Of a DNA stretch of 64,000 nucleotides, positions 1-8,264 are shown one piece after another. The translations under genes were made by a program, and so were the position numbers. Positions within the stretch are counted from its first letter, which is position 1; each line of letters opens with the position of its first letter. Source of the stretch: Anaerococcus jeddahensis. Lineage in GTDB: Bacteria; Bacillota; Clostridia; Tissierellales; Peptoniphilaceae. The notes below the pieces were generated by a model. The model was given only the letters and a program-made list of their open reading frames with translations. It had not been told where the DNA came from and searched no databases. The stretch spans positions 62,001 through 126,000 of the forward strand of contig NZ_CWHU01000004.1 of assembly GCF_001182725.1 (NCBI RefSeq), given 5' to 3'.

Positions 1-34
1 TATAAAAAAGTATTATTCCGAAAACAAGTAAATG

Positions 35-67
35 AAAAGACAGTAGTTCGCCCTACTGTCTTTTTTT
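35..67 (+). terminator. Rho-independent terminator
   Basis: An 8 bp stem (GACAGTAG with CTACTGTC, six-base loop) is extended by A residues on the left and followed by seven T residues. It would end a rightward transcript entering from outside the window; the A-rich left side could also let it act weakly in the other direction, downstream of the leftward tRNA. Confidence 0.8.
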
Positions 68-179
68 GTGGTGATTCCACATTGTTAACCTCAATTCCTT
101 GAATTATTCAAGGATTATAAGAGAATTCCTCTTACTTAAAGTATATCACAAAATCCTATTTTTTCAAGTTTTTAAAAAT

Positions 180-255
180 TGGTGGAGAATAGGGGATTTG
201 AACCCCTGGCCTCTTGACTGCCAGTCAAGCGCTCTCCCAACTGAGCTAATTCCCC
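180..255 (-). tRNA. tRNA-Ala (anticodon GGC)
   Basis: Read on the minus strand, the 76 nt sequence begins GGGGAATTAGCTCAG and ends with an encoded CCA. The acceptor stem GGGGAAT pairs with ATTCTCC and includes the G3-U70 pair that is the alanine identity element. The anticodon loop CTGGCAG sits on a CTTGA/TCAAG stem and gives anticodon GGC (reads GCC). The T arm has the usual GGTTCAAATCC. Confidence 0.97.
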
Positions 256-259
256 AAGT

Positions 260-288
260 GACTTTTTCCTAAGAGTAAAGAAAAAGTC
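260..288 (-). other. Hairpin just upstream of tRNA-Ala
   Basis: GACTTTTTC and GAAAAAGTC form a 9 bp stem with an 11-base loop, directly before the 5' end of the tRNA on the minus strand. There is no T tract after it, so it may be part of the tRNA precursor or a processing signal rather than a terminator. Confidence 0.4.
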
Positions 289-405
289 TAATATTTATTT
301 AATTATACCATATTAAATTTAATAAAGCCTATATATTAAGGTAGGAAATATCAAATTCAAATTTCCTTACCGTTTCTTACCGTTTTCTTAATTATTCTCA
401 TGATT

Positions 406-930
406 TTAATATTTTTCTTTTGAATTAATAATATTTACCTGACAGGATTTCATAGCGTCTAGGGCAATTTGGTGATTTTTTTCGTTTGTGGCCTTGCACA
501 AATCTTCTATAACTGTAACTTCTGTATCCAATAGGGCATTTTTTAATAAAATTGCATTTGATATTACGCAAATATCGGTGCAAATTCCTACCATATAGAT
601 ATTTTTGATTTTTTCTTTTTGATTTAATTTTTCTAAATATTCCACAAGTTCGTAGGAACCAAAAGATGGTTTGTCTATTACTTTGTGATTTTTTGTATCA
701 ATTCTTACTTGCCAGCCTTTGGAATTTTTTAAGCAGTGTTCTGCCGGTAGATGTTTCCCTTCTAGTGTTTTTAGATAGGATTTGTCGTGGGTGTCTCTTG
801 TAAAAATAACCTCTCCATTGAAATTTTCTACCAATTTTTCAATAGGCTCAACTATTTTTTCATTTCCTTCATTTCCCAAGGCACCATCAATAAAATCATT
901 TTGTAGGTCAATTACTAATAATACGTCCAT
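406..930 (-). CDS. Isochorismatase-family cysteine hydrolase, nicotinamidase-like
   Basis: This 174-residue cytosolic protein has the cysteine-hydrolase triad of the family: Asp8 in VIDLQNDF, Lys87 in DKPSFGSYE and Cys121 in GICTDICV. TRDTHD (residues 44-49) and His60 resemble the metal-binding residues of nicotinamidases, so hydrolysis of nicotinamide to nicotinate for NAD salvage is the likely role, though other amides are possible. Length is normal for PncA. It is the last leftward gene after the sialic-acid operon and lies 59 bp below an enoyl-CoA hydratase-family gene. Start: ATG at 930 with a weak G-poor ribosome site. Confidence 0.75.
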   Translation of the reverse strand: MDVLLVIDLQNDFIDGALGNEGNEKIVEPIEKLVENFNGEVIFTRDTHDKSYLKTLEGKHLPAEHCLKNSKGWQVRIDTKNHKVIDKPSFGSYELVEYLEKLNQKEKIKNIYMVGICTDICVISNAILLKNALLDTEVTVIEDLCKATNEKNHQIALDAMKSCQVNIINSKEKY

Positions 931-989
931 TTTTTTCTCCCTGTTTTTTCTTATTTTTTAGAATTTAGGTGTTTTTAAAAAAATCAATC

Positions 990-2048
990 CTAATTTTCCC
1001 TATACATTTTTTCAATTCCCAATAATTTTTTTACCTTTTCATCTGGGACTTTATCTACGGATTTTTCATTCCAGTTTGCCTTTTCTTTATCAATTATTAA
1101 AGATCTTATTCCCTTTTCCATCAAGCCTTCTTTTCTTGAATATTTTAAAATTTTTAAATCTAGGGCAAAGACTTCATCTTGGCTTAAGTTTTTGCATACA
1201 AAATATTTTTCAAATTGAACTTTTAGCATGAAAGGAGATTTTTCATATAAATTTTCCAAGGTATTTTTTGCACATTCATCCTTGTCCTTGTTTTTTTCAA
1301 GGATTTCAAAAATTTCTTCTATCGAAGATTTTGAAAAATATTTTTCAATTTTTTCTAAATTATTAGAAATTTTAGAATTTTCCTCGGTATTTTTGAATTT
1401 TTCGCTTTCTGTTCTAAATTCTTTTATTAATTTTTCTCCCTCATATTTCTTTGAAAGATCAAATAAAATATTTAAAATATTTTCGTAATCTTCTGATTTT
1501 ATATATAAGTCTATCAAATCATAATTTATAAGGTCAGTTGATCCTAGACTTTCTCCACAAAGTCCAAGGTATTGACCAAGGGCTTGGGGTAGATTTGAAA
1601 GGTGCTTACATACTCCAACATCTGGAACAAAACCAAGTCTTGTTTCTGGCATAGCCCAATTTACGCTTTCGTCTGCAAGTATAAAATCAGAATTTATGCT
1701 AAGGCCAATGCCTCCTCCCATCACTATGCCAAAATAATGGCTAAGAACTGGTTTTTTGTAATTTTTTACAAATTTATCAAGGATAAATTCTTCCTCATAA
1801 AACTCATCCTTATTTTGGCAAGACTCATTTAAAAGATAATCATTATAAATTTCTTTTAAATCTCCGCCAGCACAAAATCCTTTCCTGCAAAGTGAATCAA
1901 ATAAAACCGCCTTTATTTTGTCATCATTTTCCCATTTTTTTAGGATTTTTTCTATATCTTTAACCATTTCTAAATTTAGAGCATTTATTACTTCTTTTTT
2001 ATCTAAATAAATTATTCCAATATTTTCTATTATTTTTTCTTTAATCAT
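990..2048 (-). CDS. Enoyl-CoA hydratase/isomerase family, 3-hydroxyisobutyryl-CoA hydrolase-like
   Basis: The 352-residue crotonase-fold protein carries FCAGGDLKEIYND (oxyanion-hole region) and a GGGIGLSINSDF segment followed by MPETRLGFVPDVG. This arrangement and the length, longer than simple enoyl-CoA hydratases (about 260), match 3-hydroxyisobutyryl-CoA hydrolases; the Glu of MPET is the expected catalytic acid. The usual role is thioester hydrolysis in valine breakdown, but no other valine-pathway gene is nearby, so the natural substrate is open. It follows the rpiR-type regulator by 72 bp on the same strand and may be read from the sialic-acid promoter. Start: ATG at 2048 behind AGGTGAT. 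Confidence 0.75.
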   Translation of the reverse strand: MIKEKIIENIGIIYLDKKEVINALNLEMVKDIEKILKKWENDDKIKAVLFDSLCRKGFCAGGDLKEIYNDYLLNESCQNKDEFYEEEFILDKFVKNYKKPVLSHYFGIVMGGGIGLSINSDFILADESVNWAMPETRLGFVPDVGVCKHLSNLPQALGQYLGLCGESLGSTDLINYDLIDLYIKSEDYENILNILFDLSKKYEGEKLIKEFRTESEKFKNTEENSKISNNLEKIEKYFSKSSIEEIFEILEKNKDKDECAKNTLENLYEKSPFMLKVQFEKYFVCKNLSQDEVFALDLKILKYSRKEGLMEKGIRSLIIDKEKANWNEKSVDKVPDEKVKKLLGIEKMYREN

Positions 2049-2120
2049 TTTATCACCTATATCTAGGATAGTTTAAAAGTAGAAATTGTCAAGAAATTTG
2101 ACCGATAAATATTTTATAAA

Positions 2121-2936
2121 TTATTCGGTTCCCAAGGCTTTTATGGTATCACCGTGAAGTTTTTCTTTGATATTTTTATCTTCTTTTACAAAGTATGAAT
2201 ACAAAATATCAACCATTACTGAAATTGGGAATTGGGGACTTATGGCATTGCCGTAGTTTAAATGTTTTAGGGATGGAACAAGTATTACCTCGTTGCAATA
2301 ATCCTTGTACAAATCTCTATTTTGGGAAGTAATTAGGATTGTTTTTGCGTTTTTGTTGTAGGCTTGGGATAAAAAGAGCAAAACTTCGCTTGTATTTCCA
2401 CTTATACTCAAACCAAAAATCAAGGAATTTTCATCATGAAAGGCCCCTCTCATTTTCATTTGATCAGAATCTGTTATGGAGTCTATGTTTACTCCTATTC
2501 TCATAAATCTTAACTCCATCTCATTTGCAGCAAGTCCAGATGATCCTTTCCCACAAGCAACAACTCGGTTTGCCCTGTTTATATAATTTATTATTCTTTT
2601 TATTTGATTTTCATCTACTAGGCTATATGTTTTGTTTAAAAGTTCTTGGTAAGTGTTTAAAACTTGGCTAACATTTCCGTTTATATCTTCTTTTTTTTCT
2701 ACAAAATCTTGGCCATATTGGTAAACAAATTCTCTATATCCTCTAAATCCACATTTTTGTGCAAATCTTGAAAGGGATGCTTGGGAAACAAATAGTTTTT
2801 CTGCTATGGATTTGCTTGAAAAATCCTCTCTTTTGTTGTTGTAAATAAAAAAATCTGCTATATTTCTTTCAACTTCTGTAAAGTTTTCATAATTTGATTC
2901 TACTATTTCTACAACAGATTTATTGTAATAATCCAA
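2121..2936 (-). CDS. RpiR/MurR-family transcriptional regulator (putative NanR)
   Basis: 271 residues. An N-terminal RpiR helix-turn-helix (about residues 1-77, core IAEKLFVSQASLSRFAQ) is followed by a SIS sugar-phosphate binding domain (about 115-250, with GKGSSGLAANEME and GLSISGNTSEV). RpiR proteins control sialic-acid operons in several Gram-positive bacteria, and this gene closes a nan operon, so sensing ManNAc-6-P or GlcNAc-6-P is the likely job (inference). The start is TTG at 2936; its AGGGG ribosome site overlaps the TAG stop of the kinase gene only 9 bp upstream, so the two are translationally linked. Paired GAAATTACTTTC palindromes before nanE are candidate targets. Confidence 0.88.
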   Translation of the reverse strand: MDYYNKSVVEIVESNYENFTEVERNIADFFIYNNKREDFSSKSIAEKLFVSQASLSRFAQKCGFRGYREFVYQYGQDFVEKKEDINGNVSQVLNTYQELLNKTYSLVDENQIKRIINYINRANRVVACGKGSSGLAANEMELRFMRIGVNIDSITDSDQMKMRGAFHDENSLIFGLSISGNTSEVLLFLSQAYNKNAKTILITSQNRDLYKDYCNEVILVPSLKHLNYGNAISPQFPISVMVDILYSYFVKEDKNIKEKLHGDTIKALGTE

Positions 2937-2945
2937 AATAATCCC

Positions 2946-3842
2946 CTACTTTTCTTCAATTTCCCTAAAATTATAGTAGGCTCCAAGCATGCCTGCAGAA
3001 TTTTTGTGTTTGGCAAATTTTATGCTGATATTTTTATAGAATCTCTCTTCCAAATATTCGGATAATTTTCCTTCAATTTTTTCTTTCAAATATTCTTCTT
3101 GGGCCATTATTCCTCCTCCCAAAACCACAGTATCAGGATTTAACATATAGGATAGATTTGCTATACCAAGACCCAAAACATCACACATTTCATCAATTGC
3201 TCTTATACAAATTTCATCGCCTTTTTTTGCATTTTCAAAAACTTTTTTTCCATTCCACAAGGATAAGTCTTGGTTTTTTTCTTTTGCAACCTTTTCAACC
3301 AAAGTTTTTGCTGAGCCAAGTCTTTCAAATTTATCTCCTTTGATGTTCATGTAGCCTACTTCAAAAGCTGATCCATTTGCCCCATGGATAATTTCCCCAT
3401 CAATTATTCCACAGCCACCAATTCCTGTTCCAATTGTAAGGGTTAGGCAAACTTTGCTATCTTTTCCTGCTCCAGATTCATATTCAGCAAAACCCGCACA
3501 ATTTACATCATTTTCAACCTGGCAAGGCAAGGAAAATTTTTCTTCAATGGTCTTTTTAAAATTAATTCCAATATAATTTGGAATAAGATCTGATGCATGA
3601 TAAATTGAGCCTTTTTTTGTATCAACCACACCTGCCGTTGAAATACAAACTCCCATTAATTGGTCATTTTGATTTTCTTTTACAAAATTTTCAACTATCT
3701 TTATAACTTCATTTAGGATATGGTCTCCACCTTTTTGGGCATTTGTATCGATTTCATACTTTTCCAAAATATTTGCATCACAATCGATAAGTCCATATTT
3801 TATGGCAGTTCCGCCTATATCTATGCTTATATATTTTTTCAT
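2946..3842 (-). CDS. ROK-family sugar kinase (putative N-acetylmannosamine kinase)
   Basis: 298 residues with the ROK ATP site DIGGTAIKYG (8-17), the catalytic Asp112 in VENDVNCAG and GTGIGGCGIIDGE (138-150). The zinc motif CxCGxxGCxE of most ROK kinases is missing. The usual ExGH has become EVGYM, so the zinc-binding histidine is Tyr164. The same zinc-less form occurs in ROK proteins of other low-GC bacteria. Position between nanA/nanE and a nan regulator suggests phosphorylation of ManNAc to ManNAc-6-P; glucokinase or beta-glucoside kinase activity cannot be excluded. ATG at 3842 behind AAAGGAGAT. Confidence 0.8.
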   Translation of the reverse strand: MKKYISIDIGGTAIKYGLIDCDANILEKYEIDTNAQKGGDHILNEVIKIVENFVKENQNDQLMGVCISTAGVVDTKKGSIYHASDLIPNYIGINFKKTIEEKFSLPCQVENDVNCAGFAEYESGAGKDSKVCLTLTIGTGIGGCGIIDGEIIHGANGSAFEVGYMNIKGDKFERLGSAKTLVEKVAKEKNQDLSLWNGKKVFENAKKGDEICIRAIDEMCDVLGLGIANLSYMLNPDTVVLGGGIMAQEEYLKEKIEGKLSEYLEERFYKNISIKFAKHKNSAGMLGAYYNFREIEEK

Positions 3843-3899
3843 AATATCTCCTTTTAAAAAATAAGAGGCAAATGCTCATCACACTGCCTCTATTATATC

Positions 3900-4349
3900 C
3901 TATAATTTGATTTTAAAAATTGCTTTTTTAATTTTTTGTGGATCTTTAACTTTTACGGCTGTCATATGACCATCATTTGGATAGCAAATTAGAAAATCTC
4001 CCTCATTTAAAATTACTGATGAATTTTTTTCACCCTCCATTGCTTGATAATCATCTTCTTTTTTATATGGGCCCAAGTCCATATTACCTATAAAATTTAA
4101 ATCAATTTGTTCAATTCCATCAAGCATAAGGTGAAGGTCAAGATAATCTTTGTGAGCTTCCCAAAATCTATTTTCAGGATTTGTAGTTTCATATTCTACA
4201 ATATTTACAAAAAGATCTTCTCCCTTTATAGGATGACTTCCCTTTTCCATATTTTTCAAATCATTATTTTTATAAAATTCAAAACATTCTTTTATTTGAC
4301 CGTTTAAATAATCAAATTCTTCTAAATTTTTTATATTTCCAAATATCAT
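3900..4349 (-). CDS. YhcH/YjgK/YiaL family protein (NanQ-like)
   Basis: 149 residues, the normal size for this cupin-like family. It shows the family's central stretch EAHKDYLDLHLMLDGIE, with histidines likely to bind metal, and a C-terminal GDFLICYPNDGHM segment. E. coli NanQ (YhcH) speeds opening of cyclic sialic acid before the lyase acts, and this gene sits in the same context, between the symporter and the ROK kinase. Function is inferred from family and location. Start: ATG at 4349 behind AGGGG; the symporter stop is only 8 bp upstream. Confidence 0.8.
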   Translation of the reverse strand: MIFGNIKNLEEFDYLNGQIKECFEFYKNNDLKNMEKGSHPIKGEDLFVNIVEYETTNPENRFWEAHKDYLDLHLMLDGIEQIDLNFIGNMDLGPYKKEDDYQAMEGEKNSSVILNEGDFLICYPNDGHMTAVKVKDPQKIKKAIFKIKL

Positions 4350-4357
4350 TTTTGCCC

Positions 4358-5869
4358 CTAATTTTGATTATAAATTGTTGTGTTTTTTGGTACTATAGTT
4401 TCTTTTCCCTTAACTTTATTGTAAATTGCTGATCCAATAAGTCCAACTACTAAAGAAACTAATATTGATATAATTGAGTATGACCAGAAAGAAATTTTTG
4501 CTGGATCTACGAAATATTTTATATAAATCATAACTCCACTTGCTGCAATAAAGGCAAGTGTTGCTCCAAATTTATTTGCAGTTTTTGTAAATGCTCCAAG
4601 GATAAAGGTTCCTACAAGTATTCCCAAAACAAGACCCATAAATCCATTAAACCATTCGTAAGCAGATTTAATATCTCCATTTGCCAAAATCATTGAAACA
4701 ATTATTGCAAAAATTCCAACTATTAATGAAACTCTTTGACCAATTTTTGTTTGTTTTTCAAAACTTAAATTTGTATTTAAACTTGATTGAATATCCAAAG
4801 CCCAACTTGAAGCAACTGAGTTTAGTCCTGTTGAAAGGGTAGATTGGCTTGCTGCATAAATTGCTGCAAGTAATACTCCTGTAAATCCTACTGGAAGCTC
4901 AAAAGCTATCCAAGATGCGAAAATTTGATCTTGTTGAGCTGCTGTTGGCAAAGGATTGCCTTGAACTTTATAAAATACGAAAAGTCCAGTTCCTATAAGA
5001 TAAAATACTGTTGCAATAAAAATTGAAAGACAACCATTTGTTATCATCATTTTGTTTAATTTTTTTGTATCAGTTGTAGTTGTAAATCTTTGTACAATAT
5101 CTTGACTTGAAACATAAGATCCTATTGTATTTAAACCAGCTCCAACTATTAATAAAAATATTGAATCCCTAAATATATTTGCATCAAATATTGGCTCGTC
5201 TAGTGCTAAAAATTTGTGATTTGTGAAAAGTTCACTTGCAACTGCCCCAAATCCACCGTTAATATTTGCAATTAAATAAATTAAACCAAAAGTTACACCA
5301 ATAAGAAGAACTGATCCTTGGATAAAATCTGTCCACAAAACTGATTTTAATCCGCCAGTATAAGAATAAATAATTGCAATAACTCCCATAATTATAATTA
5401 AAATGTTTACGTTTATACCCATAAGTTTGGATAAAACCATACATGGAAGATACATTATAATTGACATACGACCAACTTGGTAAATTATAAACATTACTGC
5501 CCCAAGAATTCTTAGACCCTTGCTGTCAAATCTTAATTCTAGGTAATGGTAAGCTGTATCTATATCAAGTTTACTATAAATTGGAAGGAAAAATTTTATA
5601 GTAAAAGGAATTGCTACAAGCATTCCAAGTTGTGCAAACCACATAATCCAAGTTCCTGCATAAGAATTTCCTGCAAGAGATAAAAATGAAATCGGACTTA
5701 AAAGTGTTGCAAAAATAGAAACTGAAGTTACCCACCAAGGCACTGTTCCATCACCCTTAAAATATTCTTTGCCCTTCATTTCTTTTTTAGAGAAATGAAG
5801 GCCGGCAAATAATACTGCTGCTAAATATACAATTAAGATTGCTAAATCAATTTTTGTAAAACCTTGCAT
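4358..5869 (-). CDS. Sodium:solute symporter family transporter, probable sialic acid uptake
   Basis: A 503-residue membrane protein with about 13 hydrophobic segments, opening with IDLAILIVYLAAVLFAGLHF and containing the SSS-type TM1-TM2 stretch with TVPWWVTSVSIFATLLSPIS. SSS-family SiaT/NanT proteins import N-acetylneuraminate with Na+, and the gene lies directly after nanA (9 bp) and before the NanQ-like gene, so sialic acid is the probable substrate. Substrate is inferred from the operon only. Start: ATG at 5869 behind AAGGTG, which overlaps the end of nanA. Confidence 0.85.
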   Translation of the reverse strand: MQGFTKIDLAILIVYLAAVLFAGLHFSKKEMKGKEYFKGDGTVPWWVTSVSIFATLLSPISFLSLAGNSYAGTWIMWFAQLGMLVAIPFTIKFFLPIYSKLDIDTAYHYLELRFDSKGLRILGAVMFIIYQVGRMSIIMYLPCMVLSKLMGINVNILIIIMGVIAIIYSYTGGLKSVLWTDFIQGSVLLIGVTFGLIYLIANINGGFGAVASELFTNHKFLALDEPIFDANIFRDSIFLLIVGAGLNTIGSYVSSQDIVQRFTTTTDTKKLNKMMITNGCLSIFIATVFYLIGTGLFVFYKVQGNPLPTAAQQDQIFASWIAFELPVGFTGVLLAAIYAASQSTLSTGLNSVASSWALDIQSSLNTNLSFEKQTKIGQRVSLIVGIFAIIVSMILANGDIKSAYEWFNGFMGLVLGILVGTFILGAFTKTANKFGATLAFIAASGVMIYIKYFVDPAKISFWSYSIISILVSLVVGLIGSAIYNKVKGKETIVPKNTTIYNQN

Positions 5870-5878
5870 TTTTTCACC

Positions 5879-6799
5879 TTAACCTAGATATTTATTCTTC
5901 GCATCATTTATCATCTTAGCAGCTTCTTTTACAATTTCCATATCTGAATCAATTAAGTTTTCAAGAGGTTTTCTAACTCCACCAATATCTAAATCTTCAT
6001 TAATTCTTAATATTTCTTTTATTACTGCATACATATTGCCGTGAGCTGAGCACATTTTATAAATTATTGCATCAACAGCATATTGGATTTCACGAGCCTT
6101 GTCTAAATCTTTATTTTTTAGACATTCATCCATTTTTAAAATTAATTCAGGCATTACACCATATGTTCCACCAATTGCTCCTTCAGCTCCAATAAGTCTT
6201 CCTGAAATAAATTGTTCATCTGGTCCGTTGAAAATTATATAATCATCTCCGGCATTTTGTTTAAACATTTGAATATCTTGAACTGGCATTGAAGAATTTT
6301 TAACACCGATTACATTAGGATTTTTTCTCATTTCACTAAATAAAGACTCTGTTAAAGCAACTCCAGCAAGTTGTGGAATATTATAAATTACAAAATCAGT
6401 ATTTGGTGCCGCAGAAGAAATATCATTCCAATAAGCTGCAATAGAATATTCTGGAAGTCTAAAATAAATTGGAGGTATAGCTGCAATTGCATCAACTCCC
6501 AAGCTTTCAGCGTGAGCTGCAAGTTCCATAGAATCTTTTGTATTGTTGCAAGCTACGTGAGCAATAACTGTAAGTTTTCCCTTAGCTTCCTTCATTACAT
6601 TTTCAAGAACAATTTTTTTATCCTCAACACTTTGGTAAATACATTCTCCAGAAGAACCATTAACATAAACACCCTTAACACCTTTGTTAATGTGATATCT
6701 TGTAAGTTCTCTTACTCTTTCAGGACTAATTTCTCCATTTTCATCGTAGCATGCATAAAATGCTGGAATAACTCCCTTATATTTGTCTAAATTTCTCAT
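5879..6799 (-). CDS. nanA: N-acetylneuraminate lyase
   Basis: 306 residues, a class I aldolase of the dihydrodipicolinate synthase/NAL family. The substrate carboxylate loop GSSGE is at 48-52, the catalytic tyrosine is Tyr139 in VIYNIPQ and the Schiff-base lysine is Lys167 in IGVKNSS. It would split N-acetylneuraminate into ManNAc and pyruvate in the cytosol. The NAL reading, rather than dihydrodipicolinate synthase, rests on the nan neighbours as well as the sequence. Start: ATG at 6799 with AAGGAAGGAAAG upstream; it follows nanE by 17 bp in the same operon. Confidence 0.92.
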   Translation of the reverse strand: MRNLDKYKGVIPAFYACYDENGEISPERVRELTRYHINKGVKGVYVNGSSGECIYQSVEDKKIVLENVMKEAKGKLTVIAHVACNNTKDSMELAAHAESLGVDAIAAIPPIYFRLPEYSIAAYWNDISSAAPNTDFVIYNIPQLAGVALTESLFSEMRKNPNVIGVKNSSMPVQDIQMFKQNAGDDYIIFNGPDEQFISGRLIGAEGAIGGTYGVMPELILKMDECLKNKDLDKAREIQYAVDAIIYKMCSAHGNMYAVIKEILRINEDLDIGGVRKPLENLIDSDMEIVKEAAKMINDAKNKYLG

Positions 6800-6816
6800 A
6801 ATCTTTCCTTCCTTTT

Positions 6817-7521
6817 TTATTTTTCTAATTCTTTAATTTTTTCAGTAAAATTTTTAGTAATAACTTGTGGTCTTGTAATAATTGAACCAACAACAACACT
6901 ATAGGCACCAAGTTCCAAAACTCTTTTTGCTTTCTCAGGTGTATTAATATTTCCTTCAGCAATTACTTTATTCTTTACATTTTTAATAATTTTTCTAAGA
7001 ATTTCGAAATCATTTTCATCGATTTTATCATTTTTAGATTGGTCAGTATATCCAACCAAGGTAGTTCCAATAAAATCAAATCCAAGCCTATCTGCATTTA
7101 TAGCCTCATCAATAGTAGAACAATCAGCCATAAACAATTTATTTGGATATTTTTCCTTAACTTTTTTGAAAAATTCATCAATTGTAATATTTCCAGGTCT
7201 TAAATCACTTGTAGCATCCATGGCTATAATATCAGCCCCACAAGAAACAAGTTCATCAACCTCATCCATGGTTGGAGTTATGTAGACTTTAGAATCCTCA
7301 AAATCTTTTTTTACAATTCCTATAATAGGTAGGTCAACTTCTTTTTGTATTTCTTTAATATCTTCACTGGTATTAGCTCTAATACCTTTTGCTCCACCTT
7401 CTTTAGCAGCTTTTGCCATTCTTCCCATAATAAAAGATGAATGCAAAGGCTCATCAGGCAAAGCTTGACAAGATACTATTAATTTTTTTTCAATAGCATT
7501 TACATTAACTTCATCAGCCAT
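6817..7521 (-). CDS. nanE: N-acetylmannosamine-6-phosphate 2-epimerase
   Basis: 234 residues forming a TIM barrel. Family blocks visible are [33 protein letters not shown] (with the catalytic-region lysine), [11 protein letters not shown] (catalytic Asp), FMADCST and [10 protein letters not shown]. It converts ManNAc-6-P to GlcNAc-6-P, the last dedicated step of sialic-acid breakdown. The reading frame stays open upstream to 7638, but that extension is low-complexity and runs through the promoter. ATG at 7521 has a perfect AAGGAGG six bases away and begins the conserved part, so I place the start there. First gene of the nan operon. Confidence 0.92.
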   Translation of the reverse strand: MADEVNVNAIEKKLIVSCQALPDEPLHSSFIMGRMAKAAKEGGAKGIRANTSEDIKEIQKEVDLPIIGIVKKDFEDSKVYITPTMDEVDELVSCGADIIAMDATSDLRPGNITIDEFFKKVKEKYPNKLFMADCSTIDEAINADRLGFDFIGTTLVGYTDQSKNDKIDENDFEILRKIIKNVKNKVIAEGNINTPEKAKRVLELGAYSVVVGSIITRPQVITKNFTEKIKELEK

Positions 7522-7542
7522 AAAAACCTCCTTGATGGTTAA

Positions 7543-7571
7543 AGTATATTCCATCTTAAATTTATTTTCAA
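7543..7571 (-). promoter_or_regulatory. nan operon promoter
   Basis: On the minus strand TTGAAA (7571-7566), a 17 bp spacer and TATACT (7548-7543) lie about 22 bp before the nanE start codon. This is a good vegetative-type promoter at the right place. Confidence 0.7.
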
Positions 7572-7585
7572 GATTTTGATTTAAT

Positions 7586-7601
7586 TTGAAATTACTTTCA
7601 A
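7586..7601 (-). promoter_or_regulatory. Candidate NanR (RpiR) operator 1
   Basis: TTGAAATTACTTTCAA is a palindrome with 6 bp arms, 15 bp upstream of the -35 box. The core GAAATTACTTTC recurs at 7660. Assignment to the operon's own RpiR-type regulator is inference. Confidence 0.5.
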
Positions 7602-7659
7602 AAAAATAAAATAAAAAAATCATTTTCCCGTTTTCCAATAAAAATTTTAAAAGCTAAAA

Positions 7660-7671
7660 GAAATTACTTTC
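7660..7671 (-). promoter_or_regulatory. Candidate NanR (RpiR) operator 2
   Basis: An exact second copy of GAAATTACTTTC lies 72 bp (just under seven helical turns) upstream of the first. The spacing would suit looping or cooperative binding by a dimeric regulator. Confidence 0.45.
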
Positions 7672-7726
7672 ATTAAATTTATATTATTTAAAATTAATTA
7701 CTAGAAAAATAATTAGAAAATAAGAA

Positions 7727-8188
7727 AGCAGGATAAATCCTACCAGAGCGTTGACAAAGTAAGATTTTAGCTAATATTTTATTTTATAATAAAAATTAAG
7801 CTACGTACCATCTCGACTAGATAAATGTGCATTGATTTTGCACATTTATCCCTAAAACTAAGTGCGAAAGCACGTAGACAAAGTAAGATTTTAGCTAATA
7901 TTTTATTTTATAATAAAAATTAAGCTACGTACCATCTCGACTAGATAAATGTGCATTGATTTTGCACATTTATCCCTAAAACTAAGTGCGAAAGCACGAA
8001 GAAGTTTGCAAAGCAAACGTGTTTTAGTGTGAGTGAAACGAACGCATGGAGAGATCTCATGAGATTTCTCCGCTCGTTGCACACGATAAATCGGGATAAA
8101 CAACCGAAATCAACGGTTATTTATCTGATAGAAATGGGAAATGTTTCTAATTTGTCAACAGTCTGAGCAGGACAAGTCCTGCTTTTTT
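7727..8188. repeat. Hairpin-chain inverted-repeat element A, with flanking terminator copies
   Basis: The element runs from the left terminal repeat CAGAGCGTTGACAAAG (7744-7759) to the right one TTTGTCAACAGTCTG (8151-8165). Inside lie successive hairpins: GATAAATGTGCA/TGCACATTTATC, GTGCGAAAGCAC, GTTTGCAAAGCAAAC, GGAGAGATCTC/GAGATTTCTCC and GATAAACAACCG/CGGTTATTTATC. An outer pair CCATCTCGA/TCGAAATGG-type stem encloses them. Left flank GCAGGATAAATCCTAC (7728-7743) and right flank GCAGGACAAGTCCTGCTTTTTT (8167-8188) are two versions of the same terminator hairpin. Without an internal 124 bp duplication the element would be 298 bp. No protein is encoded. It fills the gap between the nan operon and the symporter gene. 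Confidence 0.8.
7753..7998. repeat. 124 bp tandem duplication inside element A
   Basis: The block starting GACAAAGTAAGATTTTAG at 7753 is repeated from 7877, exactly 124 bp later, and I see no difference over the first 122 bases of each unit. It covers the left interior of element A, including the first long hairpin, so that hairpin is present twice. Confidence 0.93.
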
Positions 8189-8210
8189 ACAATTTTTATA
8201 TTTTTTCATA

Positions 8211-8258
8211 AAAAAATAAGCTTATCAAATTAATTAATAATTTGATAAGCTTATTTTT
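8211..8258 (-). terminator. Terminator of the tna symporter gene
   Basis: A near-perfect stem of about 20 bp (AAATAAGCTTATCAAATT with its complement, seven-base loop) directly follows the 8265 stop codon on the minus strand and ends in a run of T. Confidence 0.85.
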
Positions 8259-8264
8259 ATTTTA

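Noticed and set aside
1228..1488. Plus-strand open frames opposite leftward genes (this and many others)
   Set aside because: They are antisense shadows of well-supported genes, rich in Phe/Leu/Ser from AT-rich complement sequence, without ribosome sites.
7522..7638. N-terminal extension of NanE
   Set aside because: The in-frame extension is low-complexity, covers the promoter, and lacks a ribosome site, whereas ATG 7521 has AAGGAGG.
7903..8103. 66-codon open frame inside element A
   Set aside because: It lies entirely in the hairpin-chain repeat and the 124 bp duplication; the sequence is explained by paired stems, no ribosome site precedes it, and the equivalent parts of elements C and D do not keep the frame.
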